Below are positions 1 to 11,930 of a stretch of DNA of 64,000 bases, one piece after another. Position 1 is the stretch's first letter. Each line of letters starts with the position of its first letter. This DNA is from Artocarpus heterophyllus. Its lineage: Eukaryota > Streptophyta > Magnoliopsida > Rosales > Moraceae. Under the pieces are notes generated by a model that did no database searches, had not been told where the DNA came from, and was given only the letters and a program-made list of their open reading frames with translations. The stretch lies in the NCBI GenBank assembly GCA_025403435.1, contig CM046333.1, positions 36,291,521-36,355,520 of the forward strand. The letters are read 5' to 3'. Position numbers and translations under genes: made by a program.

Positions 1-1564
1 AGCTCACTTAGATTAAAATAAAATTTATTTTGTATAGAATGGCTTATAGAGAAATACGAAGGAGCACACAGATAACAAAAAAAATAAAATAAAAGGAAAG
101 ATAAAAAGAAAAAGAATAAAAAAGATAAGGTAAAATTAAAAATTTAAGTATTTAAAAAGAGCAAGTGATTTTAAAAATACTATATACTTAAATATTTTTA
201 AAAGTATGCTATTTACTTATTTAAGAATTGCAATTATACTATTTAATACAATTTCTCAGCAATAGTCCATATATTATTATTATTATTATTATATATACAG
301 GCAAGATAATTTGAAGGGAAAAAAAATCTAACCCAAATCTCCTCTCATAACATGAATAATAACAAAAAAGAGCCCAGCTCATTCCAAATCACTCCCCACC
401 CTACCAATAATATATATATATATCTTCAGTTGTTTTGGTTTTTTTTTTCTCCTTGTTTCCACTTTACCCTCGCAAAGAACAAAATAAAAGAATATACACA
501 GTTTGAAAAAAAAAAGTGTAAATCTCCAACGTAAATAAATAACTTAATAAATAGTTATGAGGGGGTACACTAGGGCAACTATTAATTATTCTTCTTCATT
601 TCTTGAAAAAATTACACTACATGATGAAATGAAAAAATTATTACCATGAAATTGAAATTCAACTAAAATTTTCATGATATTTTAAAAATGACAAAAATTA
701 CATGGTAATTATAATAATGTTATAATAATATGTTGCATAGTTACATAATGATTCTTTTAGTAATATGAAGTTTTTCTGTTTTTAAAAAAATTGGAAAAAA
801 TTCTATATTGCAATTACTTTATCGAGATTTTGTTATGTGTAAATTTTTTTTTCTTTTCCCTTAAAACAATAACATATAAAAATTTTATACTGTAGTTATT
901 GAAAATTTTAATTGGGTTCAAAACTCCAAACTTTAGGTCTCGGACTTGTCAATAAACTGTTTGGTATTAAGACTTATAGCGACCTAAGTAAAGTGGTCCA
1001 TTCTTATATGTAAATTAGGCTGAGTACTATTTTTTAGGTACAATTATTCATATCCACTTACATGTATTTTTCAAGAAAATCAGTTGACTAGAATTAGACA
1101 AGGCTTTTTTCTCATGAATTTCTAGTATTGGCATAAAGGAAGATATATGATAACGAATTACAATAATAATTATTTTTTTATAAAACAAAACTAAATACTA
1201 GGAGATTTTTACCTGAATACTAAAAATATAATATCTATTTTTTTAAATGTATAATATCTATTTTTTGACTATTAAATTTATTATACAAAATAATTTTAAT
1301 CGTTTTAGCAGAGTGCCTTCTTTTTTTTTTTTTTTGGCAATAGGTGGGGTGCCCTTTATTGGAAGGACGCAAATAAATAAACTCGAAAATACAAAAATTC
1401 CATATTTCCTTTGCTTCCCAATTTCTCACAACACAGTTTTTGATTCAGTCTTCCGTCGGTGATGGTGTAAAGGTGACAGAGAGAGAAAGAGTGTATTAGC
1501 TGGTAATACTAGTCCGTTTCTGACTGCCCTTTTTTTCTCTCTGCTCTCCTTTCTCTCTCTAGAA
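1..1564. other. A/T-rich upstream region of the Munc13-like gene
   Basis: No gene is seen; the short ORFs here are low-complexity. The last 35 bases before the start codon (about 1528-1563) are almost pure C/T, the pyrimidine-rich leader often found at plant transcription starts. A GA-rich stretch lies at about 1477-1494. The promoter was not resolved further. Confidence 0.5.
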
Positions 1565-4500
1565 ATGGCTCATCTCTTCAGAGAACTCTCGCTGGGCCAG
1601 TCCAAGAGAGAGAGTCAGAGCACCACCAAGACCACCACCACCACAATGCGCGACGATCTCCCCTCCCCGCTCGGCCAACTTGCCGCCCAACTCACCGACT
1701 CGGACCTCCGACTCACCGCCTACGAGATCTTCGTCGCAGCCTGCCGTACCTCCTCCGGTAAGCCCCTCACCTACGTCACCAACTCCAACTCCAACTCCAA
1801 CTCCGACTCGCCGGGTCAACTTGCCAACTCGCCCAGCTCCCCGGCTCCCCAGCGCTCCCTCACCTCCGCCGCCGCCAGCAAGATGAAGAAGGCCTTGGGC
1901 CTCAAATCTCCGGGCTCTGGTTCCAAGAAAAGCCCAGGGTCTGGCTCCAGCTCCGGCCCAGGGAAGCCCAAGAAGCCATTGACGGTCGGCGAGCTCATGA
2001 GGATCCAGATGAAAGTCTCTGAAGCAATGGATTCCAGAGTCAGGAGAGCTCTGCTTAGAATCGCTGCTGGACAGGTTGTGCGTTTTGATCTGAAATTCGA
2101 TTTAGATTTTTAGTTTATAATTCTGGATTTTTGTTGATGAAATGTCAGTGGCTTCCCATTTTGTGAATTTTGGTAGGTTTTTGGTTTTTGTTTAACTGCT
2201 GAATTCGGTTTGATCGGATGCTTTGAAATGTTTGGTTGCATAATGCATTTGGCTGTAACGCGCAAATTAAACTCGAAGACTTGGTCAAGATTTGACTTGA
2301 GTGGAATAGGATTTATTATTGTAGTTGAACAAATAATTTATTTTTCCAAATTAATCCAATCTTTCGCATCAAACGAAGCTTTTACTAGATTTTTCCTTAT
2401 TGATTGTTTGCCAGAATTATCTTTGTTATAACACACACGGACACTAGGGATTAGAGGGGAAGGAAGTTGAATGTCGTGGATAAATCCGAAATATATGTTT
2501 TGTGGGTAGGAATGGAGGGTCTTATAATGGATTTTGTAATTTGTCATTTCTTATGTTCTTGTCTGTGTCACAGGTTGGAAGGAGAATTGAGTCAGTGGTA
2601 GTTCCACTAGAACTGTTACAGCAGCTCAAGCTGTCGGATTTCACTGATTCACAAGAATACGATGCGTGGCAGAAAAGAACCCTTAAAGTTCTCGAGGCTG
2701 GCCTGCTTTTGCATTCTCGCTTGCCGCTAGACAGGGTACAGAGTGCTGCACAGAGGCTGAGGCAATGTATTCATGGAGCTTTAGATAGACCCATTGAAAC
2801 TGGGAGGAACAATGAATCTCTGCAAGTTCTACGGAGCGCTGTTATGGCACTTGCGTCGAGATCAATTGATGGGTCTCTCACTGAGGCATGCCACTGGGCA
2901 GATGGGTTCCCTCTGAATCTCCGGCTTTACCAGATGCTTCTAGAAGCATGCTTTGACGTTAATGATGAATCATCCATACCTGAGGAAATTGATGAGCTAA
3001 TGGAACATATTAAGAAGACCTGGGGAATCCTTGGAATTAACCAGACATTCCACAATATTTGCTTTACTTGGGTTTTATTTCACCGTTTTGTTGCAACTGG
3101 CCAAGTTGAAATGGACCTGCTATATGCAGCCGATAGTCAGCTAGAAGAGGTTGCAAAAGATGCAAAGACAACAAAGGATCCAGAGTATTCTAAAGTCTTG
3201 AGTTTGACATTGACAGCGATAATGGGATGGGCAGAGAAGAGGCTTCTAGCATACCACGAAACTTTTGATACTGGCAATATTGAAACCATGCAAGGAATTG
3301 TTTCTTTGGGAGTTGCACCGGCTAAGATTTTAGTTGAGGATATATCTAATGAGTACCGAAGAAGGAGGAAGAGCGAAGTTAATGTGGCTCGAGAGAGGAC
3401 AGACACCTACATTAGGTCATCACTGCGAACTGCCTTTGCTCAGGCAAGTCATTATTATTAGTAAGAGGCGAAATGCATTAAATTTGAGTTTAAACTTTTT
3501 TGTTGGCAGTAGTGTTTTTATTTGTGGAACCAATGGATTTTTAGTCTTTTTGAGGTAATAATAAAGCAATATTTTCGACGTTCAACCATTAATAGAGTAT
3601 GAGATCTGCATGCGTGAAAGATAACTTTTGTTCCATCAAAATTCCATTTATTCTATACTTGCATTTGCAGTAAATTCGAACACGTAAATACGTTAACTGG
3701 ATTTCACGCCTGAAAAAGTTTCCTTTTGTTGATAGAGAATGGAGATGGCAGACTCAAGCAGGAGAGCATCAAAAAACCAGCCAAATCCTCTTCCTGTCCT
3801 GGCCATCCTTGCAAAGGATGTTGGTGAGCTAGCCTTGAAGGAGAAGCGAGTGTTTAGTCCAATTTTGAAGAGATGGCATCCTTTTGCAGCAGGTGTGGCT
3901 GTTGCCACCCTTCATGTTTGCTATGGAAATGAGATAAAACAATTCATATCAGGTATAACAGAGTTGACACCAGATGCTGTGCAAGTGCTGAGAGCTGCAG
4001 ATAAGCTGGAGAAAGATCTCGTGCAGATAGCAGTTGAAGATTCAGTTGACAGTGATGATGGCGGGAAGGCGATTATTCGTGAGATGCCTCCTTTTGAGGC
4101 TGAAGCTGCAATTGCGAATTTGGTAAAAGTGTGGATCAAGACCAGGGTGGACAGGCTGAAAGAATGGATTGATAGGAATCTGCAGCAAGAGGTATGCACT
4201 ATTTTCATTTGTAGTTTAATTTTGCTTTAATAGTTTGGTATTATATTTGATGAAGATATTTGCAATTGCAGCTTAGGGAGACGTATATTTTATCTCAGCA
4301 TGTATGTATACAAATATTTCTTAAGCTCACTCTGGCAATTGTTTTTGTAACATTTTCTTGTTTATGCGTGTGATTTTTTTTGCATGCTTATTCATCTCAT
4401 GCATATAATTAAATCTTATGCATCACGCATCTATGGGCTTGTTTATTATTGCAAGTCTTAAGGGCAATTTTTCATCTTCCATGAGCTAAGCTTGTAAATA

Positions 4501-5726
4501 TCAACTACAGGTGTGGATACCAATAGAAAACGAAGGATATGCTCCATCTGCTGTGGAAGTGTTGCGAATATTTGATGAAACTTTGGATGCATATTTTCGG
4601 TTACCAATACCAATGCATCCTGCATTGCTACCAGACTTGATTGCAGGCCTTGATAGATGCCTTCAATATTACGTAACAAAGTCAAAATCTGGCTGTGGTA
4701 CATTCTTTTGAAACTCACATGTAATCTTCATAAAGCTTGAGGTTTGTAATATGCTTGGTCTTCAATACTTTCTTTTTGTTGTGATATGCAGGATCCCGGG
4801 GTTCATTTATCCCCACTTTGCCTGCACTGACCAGGTGTCCTATTGGATCAAAGTTCCAAGGCTTTGGCAAGAAGAAAGAAAAGTCACCAACTCCTCCAAA
4901 GAGGAATTCTCAGGTTGGAACAGTGAATGGAGACAACTCGTTTGGAGTACAACAGCTTTGTGTCCGCATAAACACTTTGCAAAGGATCCGCGGTGAGTTG
5001 GAAGTTTTGGAGAAAAGGGTGATCACCCATCTAAGGAACTCTGAATCTGCCCATGTTGAAGACTTTTCTAATGGCTTGGAAAAGAAATTTGAAGTCTCAC
5101 CTCCTTCTTGTGTGGAGGGAATCCAACAACTCTGTGAGGCAGTAGCTTACAAAATCGTCTTCCATGATCTCAGTAATCTTCTGTTGGATGGTTTGTATGT
5201 TGGGGAACTATCTTCCTCTAGGATTGACCCTTTTATTGAGGAGCTGGAAAAGAATCTGCTCATTATTTCAAACAGTGTGCACGAAAGAGTTCGTACAAGG
5301 ATTATTACTGATATAATGAGAGCTTCCTTTGATGGATTTCTATTAGTTTTGCTTGCTGGAGGCCCCTCTCGTGCATTCTCCAGGCAGGATTCCCAGATTA
5401 TAGAGGATGATTTCAAAGCCCTTAAAGATCTATTCTGGGCCAACGGGGATGGCTTGCCTTCGGAGTTGATTGATAAATTTTCAACCACAGTGAGAGGTGT
5501 TCTATCCCTTTTCAGAGCTGACACAGAGAGCCTCATTGAGAGGTTCAGACGTGCGACCTTGGAGACATATGGTGGCTCTGCCAGGTCTAAACTCCCACTG
5601 CCTCCGACTTCCGGACAATGGAGCTCGACCGAGCCAAACACGATCCTGCGTGTTTTGTGCTCCAGGAACGATGAAACAGCTTCCAAGTTTCTGAAAAAGA
5701 CTTACAATTTGCCAAAGAAACTGTAA
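1565..5726 (+). CDS. Munc13-like (PATROL1-type, DUF810) MHD-domain protein, 5 exons
   Basis: Plant unc-13 homologue. Members such as PATROL1 act in vesicle tethering and exocytosis and help deliver plasma-membrane proteins. Exons by frame and splice sites: 1565-2074, 2574-3443, 3736-4191, 4511-4697, 4792-5726. The sum is 2958 nt, giving 985 residues, a normal family length. Family landmarks are the N-terminal MAHLFRELSLG, the VGRRIESVVVPLELLQQLKL block at the start of exon 2, QPNPLPVLAILAKDVGELA in exon 3, and the MHD2 region near residues 830-940 (RASFDGFLLVLLAGGPSRAF). The C-terminus ends YNLPKKL. Residues about 77-135 are a Ser/Pro/Gly/Asn low-complexity linker with a short (Asn-Ser) run. 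The chosen start is the first ATG after the pyrimidine leader, and its N-terminus looks conserved. Intron 2 uses a GC donor. The last 30 codons and the 3'UTR are duplicated downstream. The exact paralogue is not assigned. Confidence 0.93.
3444..3735 (+). other. GC-AG intron of the Munc13-like gene
   Basis: Exon 2 ends in CAG and the intron begins GCAAGT, the strong consensus for the minor GC donor class. It ends in GATAG before an AGA codon. Both exons are phase 0, and joining them restores the conserved alignment (AFAQ followed by RMEMADSS). No GT donor near 3443 keeps the frame. Confidence 0.8.
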
Positions 5727-6413
5727 CTAACTCGAAGCATGGCTTACGGCAAGCAAGGCATGCCGTTTTTGCACAGTTTATATTTTCTCACGGTTCTGCT
5801 TGTATGTAGTGAAGGTTATTGCCCTTGTCATATACTCTTACACATGGGTGAGTGGTGGAAGGAGGTGGGTGGGTTTTTCCTCGACATTATCACTATTTCG
5901 TTGGAAACATCACGGGTCAACTAGAGGAGCCCGAAGAGACTTGAAGACTTTCAGAGGCTTCCTTTCTGAGACAAGATGGGTGGTTGGATATTCTTTTATC
6001 ATTCGTTTTTGATTTTTTGCCAACTTTTATTATATTCCTGTCCATGTTATCCTCTTTCTACATACATATTTATACTTGGAATGGAATGTTCTTTGCCGTC
6101 TATTCGATTGTTTGTTTTCTCCATGAGAGGACAGGGTCTGAATCTTTACTTCGTAGTCCGTTGTCTTCTTGCTAGGTGCAGGGTATAGCACAATTATATT
6201 GATTCTGGTACTCGTGTATATAATTAGCATGTAATATACATTATACGGCAGCCTTTTTTTGATTGCAGTTGAGGGCTTGAGGCTTGGGAATACACGTCTA
6301 CTCTGTTGAAAATGAGATTGCTTTGTATGTTTTCCCCCTTTCTTGAGAGAGAGTATACTTGTGTTTGCCCAACCTAAAGCAATATTCCATCACTTAAAGG
6401 GTTCTGTATGGAT
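5634..6413 (+). repeat. Tandem duplication, copy 1 (3' end of the Munc13-like gene)
   Basis: This begins at a proline codon 30 codons before the stop and runs through the 3'UTR. It is repeated at an offset of 789 bp. The copies differ by eye only in a 2-bp indel and one T/C change near 6350/7140. A 9-bp filler (6414-6422) separates them. Confidence 0.9.
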
Positions 6414-6422
6414 ATTCCATCA

Positions 6423-6515
6423 CCAAACACGATCCTGCGTGTTTTGTGCTCCAGGAACGATGAAACAGCTTCCAAGTTTCTGAAAAAGACTTACAATTTG
6501 CCAAAGAAACTGTAA
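6423..6515 (+). pseudogene. Duplicated terminal-exon fragment of the Munc13-like gene
   Basis: This encodes the last 30 residues of the upstream protein plus the stop codon, identical to 5634-5726. It has no start codon and no splice acceptor of its own. It would lie in the 3'UTR of the upstream transcript. Confidence 0.85.
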
Positions 6516-7204
6516 CTAACTCGAAGCATGGCTTACGGCAAGCAAGGCATGCCGTTTTTGCACAGTTTATATTTTCTCACGGTTCTGCTTGTATGTAGTG
6601 AAGGTTATTGCCCTTGTCATATACTCTTACACATGGGTGAGTGGTGGAAGGAGGTGGGTGGGTTTTTCCTCGACATTATCACTATTTCGTTGGAAACATC
6701 ACGGGTCAACTAGAGGAGCCCGAAGAGACTTGAAGACTTTCAGAGGCTTCCTTTCTGAGACAAGATGGGTGGTTGGATATTCTTTTATCATTCGTTTTTG
6801 ATTTTTTGCCAACTTTTATTATATTCCTGTCCATGTTATCCTCTTTCTACATACATATTTATACTTGGAATGGAATGTTCTTTGCCGTCTATTCGATTGT
6901 TTGTTTTCTCCATGAGAGGACAGGGTCTGAATCTTTACTTCGTAGTCCGTTGTCTTCTTGCTAGGTGCAGGGTATAGCACAATTATATTGATTCTGGTAC
7001 TCGTGTATATAATTAGCATGTAATATACATTATACGGCAGCCTTTTTTTGATTGCAGTTGAGGGCTTGAGGCTTGGGAATACACGTCTACTCTGTTGAAA
7101 ATGAGATTGCTTTGTATGTTTTCCCCCTTTCTTGAGAGAAAGAGTACACTTGTGTTTGCCCAACCTAAAGCAATATTCCATCACTTAAAGGGTTCTGTAT
7201 GGAT
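6423..7204 (+). repeat. Tandem duplication, copy 2
   Basis: Almost identical to 5634-6413. Copy 2 runs on into a T-rich stretch at 7205, where copy 1 is cut by the junction. Because copy 2 leads into unique downstream sequence, it probably retains the original 3' flank. Confidence 0.9.
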
Positions 7205-7731
7205 TTTTTTTTTCTTTACCTGTTTGAACCAAGAGTTTAAACATAAGACATTATACCGATTTAAATTTTGTGGCAGAAAAAATTGTAGCAAAATCGGTTT
7301 GAATCAAAATTTCTTTATGGTCCCAATTCTTAATGTAGTTGTTTTCCATTTTTTAAGATGAAAATATGCCGTAATGCAGGGAAAAAGCATTCAATTCAGG
7401 CCTTGCAAGGGGGAAAAGATTGATTAAGCTTAAATAGTGGGCTGAATAGCTTCACATCCTGTACACCATCACATAGCATTAAAGGAACCTCTCCTTATAA
7501 ACGTGATTGAGGAAAAATATAATAACAGTCCCTAGTACAGATTTCTCTTCTCTCATCTGGGTTCTCCAAACACAGGCTGGTATCAAGCAAATTTACAACA
7601 GGCACACCGACTTGAAATCCTCTACAACAGTAAAACTGATTTTCAGTTTTGCCAAAATTGTGTTTGCTTGAAAGAAATCATCTAGATGCTGCATGATATA
7701 ACAAGCTAGTTAGTTCTGAAAGGTGGCACCT
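7205..7731. other. Gene-free interval
   Basis: No ORF of note. It starts with an oligo-T run and continues as ordinary A/T-rich sequence. On the minus strand it would be the 3'UTR side of the orphan exon at 7732-7926. Confidence 0.4.
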
Positions 7732-7926
7732 TTATTCCGCCAAGATAGCACGTCCTAGATTTATTGCAAGAGCTAGCCTGGCCGAACTTAAGGCCTGCGG
7801 TGGCAAGTCTACTTCAATGAAGTCTGGACGCAGCTTTGCCATGGATAACACTTGCAGTTTGTTCAATACGAGATTTGTCTGAGATACACTTAACAAAGGA
7901 CGCTCTTGCCAATCAAGCAGCTTCAA
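7732..7926 (-). CDS. Orphan terminal exon of an unrecognised protein
   Basis: On the minus strand a polypyrimidine tract ending in TTTTTTCCAG precedes a 64-codon open stretch that ends in TAA. The peptide starts LKLLDWQERPLLSVSQTN and ends RLALAINLGRAILAE. Its composition is protein-like, with regular hydrophobic spacing and few low-complexity residues, unlike the surrounding random ORFs. I do not recognise the family. No upstream exons are visible: the DNA to the right becomes retroelement debris within about 250 bases and then the 10.6-kb insertion. It may be the surviving 3' end of a broken gene, or a last exon whose other exons lie beyond the insertions. The splice phase would be 0 in the open frame. 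Confidence 0.4.
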   Translation of the reverse strand: MKLLDWQERPLLSVSQTNLVLNKLQVLSMAKLRPDFIEVDLPPQALSSARLALAINLGRAILAE

Positions 7927-8159
7927 CTGGAAAAAAGGTAATACAACCAGAAATTTTGCCACGTTTATCAAAAGGGGGAAATCCAAGTATGAACAGAGAT
8001 ACATGTGTAGTTAGTCATACATGTCCCCGCAAACCCAACCGCGCCAACGCACAACCCAACCCAAAAAAGAAAACTGGACAAATTAAATCCTGTACAACCT
8101 CAAACTCCATCAAAACCATCAGTTTTCATTAAAACCCAAAAAAAAAAAAAAACAAATAA

Positions 8160-9081
8160 TAATAATCTTACTAAGTTTTTTGAACTTGGGGTTTTTGAGT
8201 GTGTAAACCTTAATTTCCACACAACCCACATCACCATAAGGCACAATATCAATCACATAAACATCCTATAGTATCACATAAACATGCGATAGTCCCTATT
8301 TAATTATTACACAACAGTTACCAAAGGAAAAACACAATATTTTTGGTATAAAGTTTAGGATTTTACTCAAAATTTTCTTGATGAACTTTGTGGATCTCTA
8401 CCAAAACTTGTTCTTGGCACTATCCTTTAGCATAAACCATACAAAGTTTCTCAACAAAACCCTTCCCAAAACCAAGAAGAAAAATTCAAGGGAAGAAGAA
8501 AAATCAAGGTTTTACCTTAAGTCAATTCTTGATTTTGCTCTTGGACTTTCTTGAAAGCAATTTTTTTGCTAAAAGTTTAGAAGAAAATTTTGAGAGGATG
8601 GGTTAAGAGCTCCGGGCATCTTAGGAGAGAAGATGGGATTTTTTTTTTTCAAATTTTTTAACCACTTTTTTTCTTTTAAAAAAAGTTTGCTTTCTGGGCT
8701 TTTTTGCAATTTTTCACAACCTCGGGGCAAAAATTGAATTAACATTTCTTATCTCCACCCCAAGGGCTGCCGATTGTCTTAATAGATTGGGTGGCCAAAT
8801 TTGAGCCTTTTGTGATAAAGTAAATAGGTCCCACAATCTTTTCACATAGTATAAATTTACATTATATTGTATTTTTTCTATACCATCGGTGTAAAATTTT
8901 GTACAAATATTATCTCTAACAGTCTAAAATTACACTGACTAACTTTCCTTATACTAACCATCCCTAACATAGTATTTCATAAATCTACATTTGAACTTTA
9001 TCAGTACCATTTTGCTATACTATATATTCTTTTTACTGATGTGTGTCTTTTTATAATGTATTCATCAACTGAAGAACAACG
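8160..9081 (-). repeat. Decayed LTR fragment of a Ty3/gypsy (chromovirus-type) family, left arm
   Basis: Read on the minus strand, this matches the LTR-like DNA at 21.2-21.8 kb. Shared blocks include a GTGGGACC block with its flanking TGTAAATTTATAC, an AATTCAATTTTTGCC block and CTTAAGGTAAAA. The same kind of sequence occurs in the solo LTR at 45.6-49.9 kb. No coding capacity is seen. The Tat element is inserted at its right edge. Confidence 0.55.
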
Positions 9082-9086
9082 GGTAC
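9082..9086. repeat. Target-site duplication GGTAC (left)
   Basis: The five bases GGTAC directly before the left LTR recur exactly after the right LTR at 19713-19717. Confidence 0.9.
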
Positions 9087-9711
9087 TGTTGAGGGTTAGC
9101 TCGGCACTTCCACCGAGGACATTAACTTTGGTGGTCGGCAACTCAGGTCGGCAGACATAGGCTACCGCCCGACCCGACGAATTATGCTTCTTCCCGAGGA
9201 TCCTTCCACTTATCTGAGGGCACACCCCCAAGAAGGCTGCCACCTCGGGGGATGAACAGTAGCTCGGGCCGGGCCACGCTATTCATCATAACACGTCACT
9301 ACTCATCATTGTAGGCCAACACCAGGCAGGCGTGCTGCCGTCCGATAGAGCCCAATCCATTGGGCTATGGACGCGACACTTGTCACCTATTGCTTGATAC
9401 ACTTTGATGTGACACCTGGGTAATGGGCAAAACCCATCTTGCACCCGATCCAGCTGGTGGCCTATAAATAGGATGCATTTATGACGTTTTAGGGAAGGAG
9501 ACCTCTTCTCATTTAATCAGCTGCCGACCTCTGCCGAGCAGTTCTTGCCTTGAGCATCGGAGAGCCCTTGTCTATTGGCTAACCCCATTTCTCCGAATCA
9601 TCCCTCTCGCAGGTACTCAATCCCGACCAGGGGCAAGCTTAAGAGGAGGTCAGAAGGTGTTCAGTCACACTTGGGTGTTGATCCGACACCGGACAGCGGT
9701 AAGCATCAACA
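9087..9711 (+). repeat. 5' LTR of the Tat element
   Basis: 625 bp, TG...CA ends with a 6-bp inverted repeat (TGTTGA/TCAACA). A TATA box (TATAAATA) is at 9463-9470, about 60% of the way in, which places U3 before it and R-U5 after it. Confidence 0.95.
9463..9470 (+). promoter_or_regulatory. TATA box in the 5' LTR
   Basis: TATAAATA in a GC-richer context, the only good TATA in the LTR. The same site is at 19464-19471 in the 3' LTR. Transcription should start about 25-35 bases downstream. Confidence 0.7.
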
Positions 9712-9731
9712 TTTTGGCGCTAGAAGGAGGG
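9712..9731 (+). other. Primer binding site
   Basis: Directly after the 5' LTR the sequence reads TTTTGGCGCTAGAAGGAG. The TGGCGC start is typical of tRNA 3'-end complementarity in plant gypsy elements. Which tRNA is used was not determined. Confidence 0.6.
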
Positions 9732-9776
9732 CCGGACGCGCCCCAATCCAAAGTTATTCTACCTCGGATTTCCGAA

Positions 9777-11930
9777 ATGACAACACGAGGTAACGTAAGA
9801 GATAGTACCGCCCGACATCAGGAGTCGGGCGATGCCAGGCATAAGCAACCAGCTACAGAACGGCCCAGCAGTCGTCCTCGGACCGCCAGATCTCGGTCCG
9901 GAGGGCAAGGAAGCGCGGCAAGAGCTGAGTCGGTGCAGGTCCGAGCTGCACATGACCCCATCCAGGAGCTCACAGATGCAGTTCGGATATTAACTCGGCA
10001 GCTCGTGCAAGCTCGACAACATGCTACGCCAGAACCGCCACCCCCTGCCCAGGTTGACCAGGCAGAGGGTCGGCGTGAGCAGAGTGCCACCAACTGGGAG
10101 GACCGATCAGAGCAGTCTCTGGGATCCACCAGAGGGCCCCTGCTCGATAATCGACTGGTTCATGAACGACAGATGGGACGTCAACCACACCGTGTCCCTT
10201 CACCGCAAGGTTCTAGAGCCTCGGTATTTGATCGGCTCGGATACCGAGAGATTAACAGAAATCGCCAAGGCGGAGCTGAAGGCCGTGCTGAGGGCGGAGT
10301 ACCTTATCGGGTCGAACTGCCCGAAGATACGAATAGTCGCCAATTTTGGGTGCTGCAGCGACAGATCGATGAGATCCGCAATTGCAGGTTCGATTTGGAT
10401 GAGATCGAGGCGCAGGGTCCGCCCTTCCCGGATCATATAATGCGGGCACCCATGCCGCCGAAGTTCAAGGTCCCACAAATCAAGTCTTACGATGGGGCCA
10501 CCGACGCGGATGAGCATGCTGAGCTCTTTCGCGGGCACATGCTGTTGCAGAATGCCAGTGACGCTGCAATGTGCAAAGCCTTCTCCCTCACCCTTACAGG
10601 CCCTGCTCGGCAGTGGTTCCGACGGCTCGAACCAGGGTCGATTTCTTCTTTTGGGCACTTAACTGACGCCTTCTCTGCTGCATTCTCTACAACTAGGACG
10701 CGGATGAAAGAGATAACTTCTCTGTACGCTGTCAAGCAGGGAGACGACAGTGTCAGGGATTACGTCAACCGATTTACCCGGGCTGCCCTTGAGGTCAACC
10801 ACGTCGAAGACGAAACCCTCAAACATATTTTTGTAGGGGGCCTCCAAGACGAGAAGCTGACCTGGTCCCTGGCCTTCGAGCAGCCAAACACGTTTTCGCA
10901 AATGCTCGGCTATGCTCAAAGGCATGCAGACGCTGCCGAGTATATGAAAAGCCGCCGGGAGGAGGCTGGCCTGAGCGGGACGAAAAAGGAAAAGAAGCAG
11001 AAAAAAGGACCGGAGCAGGGTAGTGCCGAGCATGCGAAGAAGCAGAAGAAGGAGAAATCTGACAGGCCGAAGGGGCCGACCGGCAAGTTCCAAAACTACA
11101 CACCTCTGGTGGCAACCATTGATGAGGTGCTCGCCCAGGTCGGCAACAAGAATCTGTTGACACCGCCGCCCAAGCTTCGAGGCTTTAGGGCGAAGCGTGA
11201 CCAGTCAAAGTTTTACAAATTCCATCAGGATGTGGGTCATACAACCCGAGAATGCATCCAACTTAAGGACCAAATAGAAAGGCTGGTCCGAGAAGGTCTA
11301 TTGCAGGAGTTCGTGGAAAAGGCCATAAACCTGAGGGTGACCTCTGGAAGGAACGACTCGTCAGGCCGAGACGTACAAGGCCGACCCAGGACCGATAGTG
11401 TGAACGCCCTGGAACCCCCGAATATCGTACACACGATACTTGGCGGGCCTGTAGCCGGGGACACATCGAGTGGGCGGCGATCCTACGTCAGAGAAGCCCG
11501 ACAGGTCGAACGGGGTGATTTCATAAATGTCTCCGAGCACATCAATAAGATATGCCGCCAAGAAGACATCCCGATCACCTTCACTGAGGAGGAAGCAGAC
11601 CGGCTGATGCATCCCCATAATGATGCCTTGGTTTACGAACTGCCTATCGCCAACAATGTTGTACGGCGAGTCTTAATTGACAATGGCAGCTCGGCGGACA
11701 TCCTCTTCAAGCAGGCGTTCGATAGGCTGAAGATCAGCAACGCACCTTTGGTCTCGGTCCGGACCCCACTTTTCGGCTTTGCGGGTGAGTGTGTCCGAGC
11801 AATCGGGAAGGTTAGTCTCCCGGTAACTTTTGGAGAAGGTGTTGCCAGGGTCACTCGGGTGGTCGACTTTTTGGTCGTTGATAAACCCTCTCAGTATAAC
11901 ATAATCATCGGCCGACCGACACTCAACTGA
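9777..11930 (+). pseudogene. gag-pro: Gag-protease of the Tat element, ended by an in-frame TGA
   Basis: The open frame extends upstream to 9657, but the first ATG is at 9777 (MTTRGNV). A basic, Ser/Arg-rich N-terminus is followed by the retrotransposon gag domain (about residues 260-395, with the GPARQWFRRL block) and a Lys-rich region. Next is a degraded CCHC knuckle (about residues 480-492): the first cysteine position of this lineage's motif reads Tyr, while the HTTREC end remains. The aspartic protease motif IDNGSSADILF is near residues 632-645. The frame stops at TGA 11928-11930 and the same frame then continues straight into RT. In this lineage gag and pol are usually continuous, so the TGA is best read as a disabling mutation; programmed readthrough cannot be excluded. 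Confidence 0.85.

Noticed and set aside
1559..1998. Minus-strand and second-frame ORFs opposite exon 1 of the Munc13-like gene
   Set aside because: They are shadows of a GC-rich, repeat-coded exon; their Gly/Val- and Pro-rich products have no family features.
5739..6977. Pairs of identical 60-70 codon ORFs after the Munc13-like stop
   Set aside because: They lie in the 3'UTR and repeat only because the 3'UTR is duplicated.
10021..11618. Several ORFs on both strands within gag
   Set aside because: Shadows of the long gag-pro frame, which alone carries family motifs.
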